Below the pieces are notes generated by a model. That model saw only the letters and a program-made list of their open reading frames with translations. It ran no database searches and was not told the origin of the DNA. Source: a virus. Taken from it: a DNA stretch of 21,792 nucleotides. Shown here piece by piece: positions 1 through 7,880 of the stretch (position 1 is the first letter of the stretch; every line of letters begins with the position of its first letter). The stretch covers positions 1-21,792 of IMG/VR virus record IMGVR_UViG_3300029990_000062. One strand, written 5' to 3'. The position numbers and the translations under genes are program-made.

Positions 1-33
1 GCAGTTCTTGCCCCTACAGAGCGGCCACGCTGA
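1..33 (+). CDS. 3' end of an upstream gene (partial)
   Basis: Frame 1 is open from the first base and ends in TGA at 31-33 after about ten codons. This stop overlaps the terminase ATG at 33-35 (TGATG), the same coupling style seen throughout the operon. The position directly before the large terminase subunit would suit a small terminase subunit or an HNH endonuclease. Too little is visible to tell, and the identity is inference from position only. Confidence 0.4.
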   Translation, partial: AVLAPTERPR

Positions 34-1523
34 TGCGCAACCCCGAGGGGAACGCGGCCAAGCGCGTCGCCATCGCCACGCCAGGCCCCTGGAGGTCGTG
101 GCGCATCCGGACCCGCCACGGCCGCGCCATCCGGTTCATGGAGACGTACTGCCGGGCGCCCAAGGGCAAGGGCCACGGCCAGCCGATGAAGCTCGCCGGC
201 TTCCAGAAGGAGTTCCTCGAGGAGGCGCTCGCGGACGGCATCGACGCGGCCGTGCTGTCCACACCCCGGGGCAATGGGAAGTCCTCGCTTGGCGGTGCGC
301 TCGCCACGTGGGCGCTGTTCGACGATGACGCGACGGGCTCGCCCCAGGTGCCGATCATCGCAACCACGATCACCCAGGCCGTCCGTTCGTGCTACGGCGT
401 CGCGGCGGCCATGGTCAGGGCCGAGCCCGAGCTGCTGCGCCGGTCGCTGATCTTCACGGGGTTCGCCCAGCCACGCATCGTCGCGCCGTTCAACGGTGGC
501 GAGATGTTCCCGATGTCGAACCAGCCGGAGGGCATCCAAGGGCTCGACGCCAGCCTGGCCATCGTGGACGAGATCGGGTTCCAGCCGCAGGACTCGTGGG
601 ACAGCCTGCGGCTGGCGTCGGGCAAGCGCGAGCGGTCCCTGTCGGTCGGTCTCGGGACTCCCGGGACAGACCGGGACAACGCCCTGTGGTTCCTGCGCCG
701 GCTGGTCAGGGAGGGTGGCGACCTGCCCGGGTTCGTGTTCCGCGAGCACGCGGCGCCGGAGGGGTGCGCGCTCGATGACCGGCAGGCATGGCGCAAGGCG
801 AACCCTGCGATCCGGGCCGGGTTCCTGCGCATGTCGGCACTGGAGACGGACCTCGGCATCACGCCCGAGGGGCACTTCCGGACCTTCCGCCTGGGCCAGT
901 GGGTCGATGGCGTGGACGCCTGGCTGGGCGCGGACGGCGCTGCACTGTGGGAGGGCCTGACAAACCCCTATGGGTTCGTGGAGGGAGCGCCCACGTGGGT
1001 CGGTGTGGACATCGCGCTGAAGAGGGACACCAGCGCCGTGGTCGCCATCCAGCGGCGTCCCGACGGGCGCTATCACGCGGTCTGCCGCATCTGGACGCCG
1101 ACCCCGGATCGGCCGGTGGACGTGACGGACGTCATGCAGCACATCCGGGACCTCGATGCGGCGTATTCGGTCGAGGCCGTCAGCTTCGACCCGCGCTTCT
1201 TCGACGTGCCGGCAAAGATGCTCCTCGATGAGGGGTTGCCGATGATGGAGCTGCCCCAGTCGGTCGACCGCATGACCATGGCCGTCGGCGGCCTGTACGA
1301 GGCCATCGTCCACCGCCAGGTGACCCACGATGGCGACCAGTCCTTCGCCGCCCAGGTCCTCAACGCCGTCGCTCGGTCCAACGACCGAGGCTTCACGCTC
1401 GCCAAGTCGAAGTCGCGGGGCAAGATCGACGCGGCCATCGCGCTCGCCCTGGCCCTCGACCGTGCCCAACGCCACGAGGACGACAGCTCCGTCTATGCCG
1501 ACCGCGGGGCCATCGAGCTGTGA
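33..1523 (+). CDS. terL: terminase large subunit (HK97/Terminase_1-like)
   Basis: This is the DNA-packaging motor ATPase and nuclease, which docks on the portal, pumps DNA into the prohead and cuts the concatemer. The 496 residues are full length for the family. The N-terminal ATPase shows a Walker A-type loop at residues 76-85 (STPRGNGKSS, Lys83), a Walker B strand at 175-180 (LAIVDE) and a coupling-like GLGTPG at 206-211. The C-terminal RNase H-like nuclease has well-placed acidic residues: Asp326 in GVDIALKRD, Asp386 in SFDPRF and Asp466 in GKIDAAIAL. The ATG at 33 overlaps the upstream stop; the ribosome site is weak, so translational coupling is likely. All expected catalytic residues are present and I see no truncation. 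Confidence 0.95.
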   Translation: MRNPEGNAAKRVAIATPGPWRSWRIRTRHGRAIRFMETYCRAPKGKGHGQPMKLAGFQKEFLEEALADGIDAAVLSTPRGNGKSSLGGALATWALFDDDATGSPQVPIIATTITQAVRSCYGVAAAMVRAEPELLRRSLIFTGFAQPRIVAPFNGGEMFPMSNQPEGIQGLDASLAIVDEIGFQPQDSWDSLRLASGKRERSLSVGLGTPGTDRDNALWFLRRLVREGGDLPGFVFREHAAPEGCALDDRQAWRKANPAIRAGFLRMSALETDLGITPEGHFRTFRLGQWVDGVDAWLGADGAALWEGLTNPYGFVEGAPTWVGVDIALKRDTSAVVAIQRRPDGRYHAVCRIWTPTPDRPVDVTDVMQHIRDLDAAYSVEAVSFDPRFFDVPAKMLLDEGLPMMELPQSVDRMTMAVGGLYEAIVHRQVTHDGDQSFAAQVLNAVARSNDRGFTLAKSKSRGKIDAAIALALALDRAQRHEDDSSVYADRGAIEL

Positions 1524-1720
1524 GCATGGCCGGCATGACCGAGACCGAGATGGAGCCCCCGGAGCGGCTCACCCGGGCGTGGCCCGTGGACCGTCTCGAC
1601 GTCATGCTGGTCGTGGGGGTCATGCTTCTCTCGCTCGGGATGGCCTGGCTCATCCATCCCGCGATGGCGCTCGTCATCCTCGGCGTCTCGCTCATGGCCT
1701 ATGCACTGAGGGTCGGATGA
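1520..1720 (+). CDS. small two-helix membrane protein
   Basis: This is a 66-residue protein of unknown function. The GTG start at 1520 overlaps the terminase stop (GTGA); ATG 1526 is the alternative start. Residues 1-25 are polar and acid-rich, followed by two hydrophobic helices at about 26-45 and 48-64, separated by a His-Pro turn, with almost no C-terminal tail. Small membrane proteins between terminase and portal are common in phages of Actinomycetota, from general knowledge. Size and topology would also fit a holin, but no endolysin lies nearby, so that remains a guess. The stop overlaps the portal start. Confidence 0.7.
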   Translation: MSMAGMTETEMEPPERLTRAWPVDRLDVMLVVGVMLLSLGMAWLIHPAMALVILGVSLMAYALRVG

Positions 1721-3018
1721 TGGGCGCGCTGGTCAGAGGACTCAAGACGGGAAGCTTCGACATCATGCCGGGCTGGGCGTCACCACCGTCCGGTTACCTG
1801 GGCCGAGCGACGACCGGCCACGACGTGTCCACCGATTCCGCGATGACGGTCAGCGTCATCTGGCGCTGCATCAACCTCGTGGGCGGCACGCTCGCCAAGC
1901 TGCCGCTCCAGCTCTACCGGGACCTTCCGGATGACGCGGGCCGGGAACGCGCGACCGACCGACCCGAGTACCCGATCCTGCACCGGCGCCCCAACGAGTC
2001 CATGACCAGCTACACGTGGCGCAAGACGACGATGCTCCACCTCCTGACGTGGGGCAACGGCTACAGCGAACAGGTCCGGAATGGATACGGCGAGCTGGTC
2101 GCCTTGGAGACGATGCGCCCCGACCGGATGCAGAAGGTCGCATGGGAGGGCGGAGCTCGCGTCTACTACTACCGCAACGCTGACGGCGAGGTCGTCCGGA
2201 TGACGCAGGACCAGGTCTTCCACGTTCCGGGCCTGAGCTTCGACGGGCTGGTGGGCAAGCCTCCCCTGACCCTGATGCGCGAGACGCTGGGGTCCTTCAG
2301 CGCCGCTCGGGAGTACGGGTCCTCGTTCTTCCGGAACGGCGCGCGCCCGGCGGTCGTCGTCAAGCACCCAAAGACGATGACCAATCCCGCGATCGAACGC
2401 CTCACGGCCCAGTTCGATCGGCTCCGCGGATCCGGCAACGCCGGCAAGACCATCCTGCTCGAGGAGGGGGCTGACTTCCAGGATGTCGGCTTCCCACCCG
2501 AGGACGCCCAGTTCATCCAGACGAAGGACCACGAGCTCGGCGAGTTCGCCACCTGGTTCGGGGTGCCGCCGCACATGGTCGGCCTGACCGACCGAAGCAC
2601 GTCCTGGGGGACCGGTATCGAGCAGCAGACGCTGGGCTTCTTCCTCTACACGATGGATGACTGGCTGGTCAACTGGGAACAGTCCTATGACACCCAGCTC
2701 CTGTGGGATACCGGCGTCACCTCCGAGCACACCCGGGACGCGATGCTGCGCGGAGACACCGCCACCCGGTTCGCGGCGTACAAGCTGGGCCGGGACATGG
2801 GCATCTACTCGCCGAACCGGATCCTGCGCCTGGAGAACCAGGAGCCTCGGACCGACCCCGGCGGCGACGAGTACCTGCGACCCCTCAACTTCGCGGCCGA
2901 AGGCAGCATGGATGCCTCGGGCAACCCCGTCGTGCGCACCATCGCGGTCGCCGACGCTCGACCGATGCCGACGATGCCAGACCCCGGCATGATCCAGCAG
3001 GGTGAGGTGCCCGTATGA
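1717..3018 (+). CDS. portal protein (HK97 family)
   Basis: The portal forms the dodecameric ring at the unique capsid vertex through which DNA enters and leaves, and on which terminase and neck assemble. At 433 residues it is normal for HK97-type portals. Family hallmarks are the early helix around residues 42-68 (MTVSVIWRCINLVGGTLAKL), a mid-protein QVFHVPG segment, and EFATWFGVPPHMVGL near residue 276. The C-terminus has a Pro/Met-rich tail. The ATG at 1717 overlaps the preceding stop (ATGA), and a second in-frame ATG follows at 1720; GAGGG just upstream is a plausible ribosome site. The open frame extends left to 1330, but that part only shadows the terminase gene. The next gene starts inside this stop codon. 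Confidence 0.93.
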   Translation: MMGALVRGLKTGSFDIMPGWASPPSGYLGRATTGHDVSTDSAMTVSVIWRCINLVGGTLAKLPLQLYRDLPDDAGRERATDRPEYPILHRRPNESMTSYTWRKTTMLHLLTWGNGYSEQVRNGYGELVALETMRPDRMQKVAWEGGARVYYYRNADGEVVRMTQDQVFHVPGLSFDGLVGKPPLTLMRETLGSFSAAREYGSSFFRNGARPAVVVKHPKTMTNPAIERLTAQFDRLRGSGNAGKTILLEEGADFQDVGFPPEDAQFIQTKDHELGEFATWFGVPPHMVGLTDRSTSWGTGIEQQTLGFFLYTMDDWLVNWEQSYDTQLLWDTGVTSEHTRDAMLRGDTATRFAAYKLGRDMGIYSPNRILRLENQEPRTDPGGDEYLRPLNFAAEGSMDASGNPVVRTIAVADARPMPTMPDPGMIQQGEVPV

Positions 3019-4043
3019 GCTACGCCACCAACGCCGACGCGCCGTCCGATGTGCGCGACCGCTTCAAGGGGCACTGTCTTTGGATCTGGCGGACGACATG
3101 GAACGACACGTTCGACCGTCACGGCGACGAGGGCCGAGCCTTCGCCACCGCGGAGATGGCCGCCAAGAGCTGCATGGAGGCAGGCGCCATGGGACACCCG
3201 GACAAGGCCATCAAGTTCGTCAAGGACGACCCGGACATGATCGAGGGTCTGGCCATCCCGTTCGGTGGCCCGCTCACGGGAGGCCGGGACCTCGACGGCG
3301 AGATGTTCTCCAAGGACACGGACCTGTGCCTTGACTGGTTCAGCGAACGGCCCGTGCTCTACCACCACGGCACCGACGACGCGGTCAAGACGTCCGTCAT
3401 CGGTCGACAGGTCCAGGCGGAGGTCACCGACGATGGTGTCTGGGTCCGGGCGCAGCTCGACAAGAACCACCGCTATCGCGCCGCGGTCGGCAAGCTCATC
3501 GAGCAGGACGCACTCGCCTTCAGCTCGGGCGCCATGCCGCATCTGGTCAAGGTCGGCAAGAGCGGCCACATCGACCGCTGGCCGTGGGTCGAGCTGTCGG
3601 CAACCCCCACGGCGGCCAACCCGACGGCCGTCATCTACGCGGTCAAGTCGTCGGATGTCCTCTTGCACCTGGCGTCTATCATGGAGGTGCCTGAGTCCCT
3701 CTCGGCGCTGGTGACAGCGCTCGATGACGGGGCCGCCACGAAGTCGGGCCTGGAGCACGGGTCCTATACCGAACACGGACAGCGGGTGCTAGCTGACCTC
3801 TCGGCCTTCGTGCAGCGAACCGGTGAGCGCGCCATCTCCCGCGACAAGGTCGGTCGGGTCCTGTCCGCAGCCAACCGGGATCTGCTCACCTCCTACCTGG
3901 GGCAGCTGGACGCCCTCGCCGCATCGAGCGACGAGATCCGCAGGCTCCTCCGAGAGACCGACCCGGAAGCGGCGAAGTCCGCGACCGCAGTGCTCGCCGA
4001 GTTCGCGGCCATCGAGGCCAGGATCGCCGGCGTCATCGTCTGA
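3015..4043 (+). CDS. HK97-type prohead protease with N-terminal and C-terminal extensions
   Basis: This serine protease should cleave capsid delta domains during prohead maturation. The core (residues 70-220) carries the family signatures: IEGLAIPFGG near 76, YHHGTDD with the likely catalytic His at 117/118, and AFSSGAMPH with the nucleophile at Ser170 or Ser171. Two parts lie outside the core. Residues 17-55 resemble a ChaB-like helical motif (an aromatic/Asn stretch followed by GDEGRAFATAEMAAK). Residues 222-342 form a helical, charged extension that could act as scaffold. The start overlaps the portal stop (ATGA), with GGTGAGG at 3001-3007. The protease assignment is strong; the roles of the extensions are inferred. 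Confidence 0.9.
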   Translation: MSYATNADAPSDVRDRFKGHCLWIWRTTWNDTFDRHGDEGRAFATAEMAAKSCMEAGAMGHPDKAIKFVKDDPDMIEGLAIPFGGPLTGGRDLDGEMFSKDTDLCLDWFSERPVLYHHGTDDAVKTSVIGRQVQAEVTDDGVWVRAQLDKNHRYRAAVGKLIEQDALAFSSGAMPHLVKVGKSGHIDRWPWVELSATPTAANPTAVIYAVKSSDVLLHLASIMEVPESLSALVTALDDGAATKSGLEHGSYTEHGQRVLADLSAFVQRTGERAISRDKVGRVLSAANRDLLTSYLGQLDALAASSDEIRRLLRETDPEAAKSATAVLAEFAAIEARIAGVIV

Positions 4044-4104
4044 ACCGACACCCCATCTGCCCGAGTGCGAGTGGAGGCAGATCCGCGGGGACATCCCTAC
4101 TCGC

Positions 4105-4110
4105 GGGAGG
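4105..4110 (+). promoter_or_regulatory. ribosome binding site of the major capsid gene
   Basis: GGGAGG sits 6 nt before ATG 4117. It is one of the clearest Shine-Dalgarno sequences in the operon, as expected for the most abundant virion protein. It decides the start against the longer open frame that begins at 3823 inside the protease gene. Confidence 0.75.
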
Positions 4111-4116
4111 CAACCC

Positions 4117-5382
4117 ATGGCGACCGTCGCACAGCTCGGAACCGAGCTGCGAGACCTGCGCGAGACGCAGGCCAAGTTCTTCACCGACCACAAGGCCGAG
4201 GACGGCACCCCGGCCCTGAGCGCGGAGCAGGTGGCCGAGGCGCGCAAGCGCAACGACGACATCACCGCGAAGGCCAAGGAATACGAGACGGCGCAGGACG
4301 TCGAGACGATGGCGTCCGGCAACGATGCCGAGCTGAAGCGCATGTCGCGGACGAAGCGCATCACCAGCCCGATCATCGACCAGGCGGACATCGAGGGCAA
4401 GGCCCCCGCTTCTTCCAAGACGCTCGGCGAGCTGTTCGTCGAGTCGGATGCGTTCAAGGCCTGGAAGCCCGGCATGAAGTCGTCCGACGTCTTCGAGATC
4501 GACCTTGAGGCGCAGTACGGCAAGGGCGTCGCCGCCCGTGGCATCAAGGCCGTCTTCGACAGCGTGACCACGACGGGCTGGGCACCTCAGGCGATGCGCC
4601 TGCCGGACGCCATCATCCCGGGCTCCGAGGTCGTGTCGGTCGCCTCGCTCATGCCCCAGGGCCGCACGTCGAGCAACGCCGTCCCGTACATGCTGGAGAC
4701 GACCTCCACAAGCGGTGCTGCCGAGGTCGCCGAGAGCGGCGCCAAGGGTGAGTCGGCCCTCGGTCTGACCGAGCAGACGAGCGCCGTGCGCAAGATCGCC
4801 ACCTGGCTCCCGGTGACCGATGAGGCCCTCGAGGATGTCCCGATGGTCGAGTCGTACATCGACACGCGGCTGCGGACCTTCGTCCAACTGCGCGAGAACC
4901 TCCAGCTCCTGCGCGGCGACGGGGCACCCCCGAACCTCCGCGGCATCCTCAACACGGCCAACGTCCAGACGCAGGCCAAGGGCGCCGATCCGACGCCGGA
5001 TGCGGTCTACAAGGCGATGACGAAGATCCGGGTCAACTCGTTCTTCGAGCCGACCGCGGGCGTCTTCCACCCGAACGACTGGCAGGACGTGCGCCTCCTG
5101 CGCACGGTGGACGGCATCTACATCTGGGGCAGCCCGGCCGACGCCGGGCCGGAGCGCATCTGGGGCATCAACGTGCTTCAGACCAGCCAGATGCTGGAAA
5201 ACACCGGTCTCGTCGGGAGCTTCCGCGCTGGTGCGCAGATCTTCCGCCGGTCTGACATCGCCCTGTCGGTGGGTTGGATCAACGAGCAGTTCACGCATAA
5301 CCAGCGGACGATCCTGCTGGAGGAGCGTCTCGCGCTCGTGGTCTTCCGCCCGGCGGCGTTCTGCACCATCACGGGGATCTAG
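4117..5382 (+). CDS. major capsid protein, HK97 fold
   Basis: This is the main shell protein, 421 residues. Residues 1 to about 100 are charged and helical with coiled-coil character (LGTELRDLRETQAKF onwards), fitting an HK97 delta domain that acts as internal scaffold and is removed by the protease encoded just upstream. The remainder reads as an HK97-fold capsid protein: a spine-helix-like stretch around LPVTDEALEDVPMVESYIDTR, then RENLQLLRGDGAPPNLRGI, a HPNDWQDVRLLR segment, and a C-terminal LEERLALVVFRPAAF. Translation starts at ATG 4117 behind GGGAGG. A 73-nt gap separates it from the protease. I cannot place the cleavage site from sequence alone. Confidence 0.93.
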   Translation: MATVAQLGTELRDLRETQAKFFTDHKAEDGTPALSAEQVAEARKRNDDITAKAKEYETAQDVETMASGNDAELKRMSRTKRITSPIIDQADIEGKAPASSKTLGELFVESDAFKAWKPGMKSSDVFEIDLEAQYGKGVAARGIKAVFDSVTTTGWAPQAMRLPDAIIPGSEVVSVASLMPQGRTSSNAVPYMLETTSTSGAAEVAESGAKGESALGLTEQTSAVRKIATWLPVTDEALEDVPMVESYIDTRLRTFVQLRENLQLLRGDGAPPNLRGILNTANVQTQAKGADPTPDAVYKAMTKIRVNSFFEPTAGVFHPNDWQDVRLLRTVDGIYIWGSPADAGPERIWGINVLQTSQMLENTGLVGSFRAGAQIFRRSDIALSVGWINEQFTHNQRTILLEERLALVVFRPAAFCTITGI

Positions 5383-5385
5383 GCC

Positions 5386-6216
5386 ATGTCCGTCATCACC
5401 GGCGGCACGATCATCGAAGGGGGCTCCCCGCCACGCCTGGGTGGCGCAGGGGCTCCTGTCAACGGCACCGATGAGATCCAGACCATCACGATCGGTGGCG
5501 CTCCAGAAGCAGGCTCGACCTTCCGCCTGACGTATGACGGGTGGAGGACGGCCGCGATCGCATGGAGCGCGACGAACAACACGCTGCGTGACAACGTCGA
5601 CGCGGCCCTGGAGGCGCTGCCGAACATCGGGTCCGGCGGTGTCACCACGGCGGTCGGCACGATGACGCTCGGCGTGGGAACGCTCACCGTCACGTTCGTC
5701 GCGCAGAACGGCAAACGGGACGTGGCGCTCATGGTGGGCTCCGAGTTCCTCCAGTCCACCGGTGCCGCATCCGCGTCGGGCACCGTCGCGGTCGCGACCA
5801 CCACACCGGGGGTCGACGCCACCGGACGGGGGACCGCCGCGGGCAGCGTCTACTACGACCGCACCAACGGCGTCATGTACATGAACACCGGGACGGCCGT
5901 CGCACCCACATGGGTATCGACCGACGTCTCGGGCATCAACACGGAGCTGACCACGCTCGCCTCGGCCGTCCCGACGGCGGCCGTCGCGGACCTCGGAGCC
6001 GTCACCTCGGCTGCCGTGGCGGGGACGACACCCGCGGGCGGCACCGGTGCCACTGCGGGCGCCTATGACACGGCAAACAACCGGGACGCCCTCATCGCCA
6101 CCGTGGCCGAGATGAAGGTCACGGTGAACGCCATCAGGGTCGACCTGGCGGCTGACCGGGCGAAGCTGAACGACCTGCTCGCCAAGCTCCGTACGGCAGG
6201 AATCGTCACGCCATGA
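5386..6216 (+). CDS. probable head fibre / capsid decoration protein
   Basis: This 276-residue protein directly follows the capsid gene. Residues about 30-125 (DEIQTITIGG through GEFLQ-like strands) form a beta-sandwich-like domain of a type recurring in phage virion proteins, in which a glycine-rich strand repeat is followed by an 'ALEALPNIGSGGVTT' helix and strand. A middle segment with SVYYDRTNGVMYMNTG resembles surface-exposed fibre domains. The C-terminus (about 225-276) is a helical stretch ending LNDLLAKLRTAGIV, like the trimerising tail of head fibre proteins (phi29 gp8.5/Phage_fiber_2-like). Position and C-terminus point to a decoration fibre on the head. The family assignment rests on recognition, not on a search. 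The stop overlaps the next start. Confidence 0.65.
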   Translation: MSVITGGTIIEGGSPPRLGGAGAPVNGTDEIQTITIGGAPEAGSTFRLTYDGWRTAAIAWSATNNTLRDNVDAALEALPNIGSGGVTTAVGTMTLGVGTLTVTFVAQNGKRDVALMVGSEFLQSTGAASASGTVAVATTTPGVDATGRGTAAGSVYYDRTNGVMYMNTGTAVAPTWVSTDVSGINTELTTLASAVPTAAVADLGAVTSAAVAGTTPAGGTGATAGAYDTANNRDALIATVAEMKVTVNAIRVDLAADRAKLNDLLAKLRTAGIVTP

Positions 6217-6437
6217 ACCACGTCCTGATCGGACGCACCTACGTCGACGCTGACCGCTCCGCGATCGTTTCGGAGGACTCGCCACAAGCGGCGTTCCTCC
6301 TGGGCGTCGCGGGCGATGAGGTGGACGAGACCACAGCCTCCCGGCTGGGGCTCACGAGCAAGGAGGCAGCACCGATGGAGCCGACCCCCGATTCCGATCC
6401 GGTACCCGGAGCCGAGCCCAAGGCTCGCAAGCGATGA
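6213..6437 (+). CDS. small hypothetical head/neck protein
   Basis: This 74-residue protein lies between the head fibre and the head-tail adaptor, with ATGA overlaps at both ends and AGGA about 10 nt before the start. The first 50 residues look folded (VLIGRTYVDADRSAIV, an Ala/Leu-rich middle). The C-terminal third is Pro/Glu/Lys-rich and probably disordered. I do not recognise a family. Small acidic genes at this position occur in many siphovirus head operons, but no function follows from that. The coupled overlaps support it being a genuine translated gene. Confidence 0.7.
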   Translation: MNHVLIGRTYVDADRSAIVSEDSPQAAFLLGVAGDEVDETTASRLGLTSKEAAPMEPTPDSDPVPGAEPKARKR

Positions 6438-6970
6438 TCCTCACCCTCGCACGACTCCGTGCGTTCGTGGCGTATGCCGCGGGCACGGACGCGGACGCCT
6501 ATCTGCAACTGCTCCTCGACCAGGCAGAGGCCGAGATCGAGCGGGTGGCAGGCGTGTCCGGTCCGGTCACGGAGCTGTGCGAGGGTGGCTACCCTGGGCT
6601 TGTCCTGTCCCGGCCCATCGTCTCGATCACGAGCGTCACAGAGGACCCGGACGGCTCGCCGCTCATCCTTGCTTCCGATGACCATCGCTTCACCGTCGGG
6701 GGCTACGTCCTGCACCGCCTGGCGGGTGGAACGAACCCGCGGGGTGCCTGGTCGGGCAGGGTGCAGGTCACCTACACGCCCGTCTCCGACACCGCGCTGC
6801 GCGAAGGCGTCCAGCTCGACCTCGTGCGCATGGACCTCGCCGCCACGCCCGGTGTCTCGTCGCGCACCATCGGTGCATGGAGCGAGTCGTATGGCAACAG
6901 CGCCGCCTCGGCATCGCGGGCGGACATCCTGTCCCGACTGGTCCAGGGTCCGGGGATGGTCGTGCTGTGA
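6434..6970 (+). CDS. head-tail adaptor (HK97 gp6-like connector)
   Basis: This 178-residue protein fits the first neck ring that binds the portal from below. The N-terminus (LARLRAFVAYAAGTDADAYLQLLLDQAEAEIERVAG) matches the helical beginning of gp6-like connectors, in which a short helix precedes a long helix with the pattern D-x-x-L-x-x-L-I/L-x-x-A. Beta strands follow (LVLSRPIVSITSV, RFTVGGYVLHRL, VQVTYTP), then a helix LREGVQLDLVRMDLA and a C-terminal segment ending in SRLVQGPGMVVL. The start lies within the preceding stop (ATGA). The gene order adaptor, head closure, tail terminator supports the call. Confidence 0.8.
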   Translation: MILTLARLRAFVAYAAGTDADAYLQLLLDQAEAEIERVAGVSGPVTELCEGGYPGLVLSRPIVSITSVTEDPDGSPLILASDDHRFTVGGYVLHRLAGGTNPRGAWSGRVQVTYTPVSDTALREGVQLDLVRMDLAATPGVSSRTIGAWSESYGNSAASASRADILSRLVQGPGMVVL

Positions 6971-7365
6971 GCCTCGGCGCGCTGCTCACCCATCGCGTCC
7001 AGATCGTCCGCCAGACGGAAGGCGCCCTTGACGATTACGGCCAGCCGATCGTCACCCCCGTCACCATCGCGCTCGACGTGCCTGCGGCCATCCAGCCGAG
7101 GTCCGCACGTGAGATGGCCCTCGTCTCGCAGGCCGGCGCCGCGGTGTCGGACCACACGATCTACCTGTTCCCCCAGGACCTGACCACGGCCGACTCCATC
7201 GTCCACGAACCCGACGACTGCCCGATGCGCGTCGACCTGCCGCAGGGCACCTACCAGGTGGTCGCGGTTCCGTCGGGGGCTGGCCTGGGCCACCATCTGG
7301 AGATCGCGGCCAACCTCATCGAGGGTGCCGGCGTCGCGGCCGCTCCGAAGGCCGTCGTCCCCTGA
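6967..7365 (+). CDS. head closure / head-tail stopper protein
   Basis: This 132-residue protein starts at GTG 6967, overlapping the adaptor stop (GTGA). The open frame runs further left to 6877, but that part shadows the adaptor gene. The sequence begins LGALLTHRVQIVRQTEGALDDYGQP, the classic opening of small beta-barrel neck proteins (Phage_H_T_join/gp7-like, often a T-H-x-V/A-x-V pattern with 'D-x-Y/W-G'). Strands with a mid-segment of DHTIYLFPQDLTTADSIV follow, then TYQVVAVPSGAGLGHHLEI. In the virion such proteins close the DNA channel after packaging. The assignment is by pattern and by position between the adaptor and tail terminator genes. Confidence 0.75.
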   Translation: MSLGALLTHRVQIVRQTEGALDDYGQPIVTPVTIALDVPAAIQPRSAREMALVSQAGAAVSDHTIYLFPQDLTTADSIVHEPDDCPMRVDLPQGTYQVVAVPSGAGLGHHLEIAANLIEGAGVAAAPKAVVP

Positions 7366-7781
7366 TGTTCGACCCCATCGGCAAGCTCATCACGGAGCTG
7401 CGCGCGGACCCCGCCGTCGCTGCGCTCACGACCCGCATCCGCGGCGGAGAGCCTGCTCCCGGCGATGCCACGACACCGTTCCAGCGGTTCGTCGTCCTGG
7501 TCCGGCTGGGTCGCATGCGGCATCGGAGGGTGCCGTTCCAATCGCAGCTCATCGGGATCAACTGCTACGGCACGACGTTCGCCGATGCCGCCGTCCTCTC
7601 CGGCGCCGTGTCCGACGCGCTCCACGCAGCCGGTCCGCGCCTGACAAGCGCCGGCCTTGTCTACAACACCTATGAGGAGAGCGGCGGCGACGCGACGAAG
7701 GACCCCGGGACGGGTCAGCCCTTCGAGACGATCGTCGTCGAGGTGCTCGCCACGACGGCTCCGGTGGCGGCGCCGGCATAG
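7365..7781 (+). CDS. tail terminator protein
   Basis: This 138-residue protein shares one base with the previous stop (TGATG). It opens with a helix (DPIGKLITELRADPAVAAL), followed by a strand with PFQRFVVLVRLG, the segment QSQLIGINCYGTTFADAAVLSGAVSDALH and a strand ending FETIVVEVLATT. This alternation is typical of tail terminator/tail completion proteins that cap the tail tube and attach it to the neck. It closes the neck series, and after it the gene spacing opens to about 100 nt before the tail genes. I am fairly sure of the class from context; sequence similarity in this family is low. Confidence 0.7.
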   Translation: MFDPIGKLITELRADPAVAALTTRIRGGEPAPGDATTPFQRFVVLVRLGRMRHRRVPFQSQLIGINCYGTTFADAAVLSGAVSDALHAAGPRLTSAGLVYNTYEESGGDATKDPGTGQPFETIVVEVLATTAPVAAPA

Positions 7782-7789
7782 GCCGGGTG

Positions 7790-7795
7790 TAGACT
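7790..7795 (+). promoter_or_regulatory. possible -10 element (TAGACT) ahead of the tail genes
   Basis: TAGACT, preceded by TG, lies in the first real gap of the operon, 85 nt before the next start. It fits the loose TANNNT -10 pattern of GC-rich bacteria. No convincing -35 hexamer is present, so this is only a candidate. Confidence 0.2.
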
Positions 7796-7866
7796 CGGAT
7801 CAGTTCCGCGTCGGCGCCCAGGCACCGGCGATGAGCAGACCGGGTGGCACGTCCATCAGGCCAGCG

Positions 7867-7872
7867 AAGGAG
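7867..7872 (+). promoter_or_regulatory. strong ribosome binding site
   Basis: AAGGAG lies 8 nt before ATG 7881 and fixes the start of the small gene 7881-8126. Confidence 0.7.
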
Positions 7873-7880
7873 AACAGGGA

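Noticed and set aside
3823-4116. Longer start for the major capsid protein inside the protease gene
   Set aside because: The added 98 codons are Ser/Arg/Pro-rich shadow sequence, and ATG 4117 has a good GGGAGG site.
4033-6285. Very long open frame on the minus strand across capsid and fibre genes (750 codons)
   Set aside because: It is antisense to clear capsid and fibre genes and rich in Arg, Gly, Asp and His, as expected for a shadow frame in GC-rich coding DNA.
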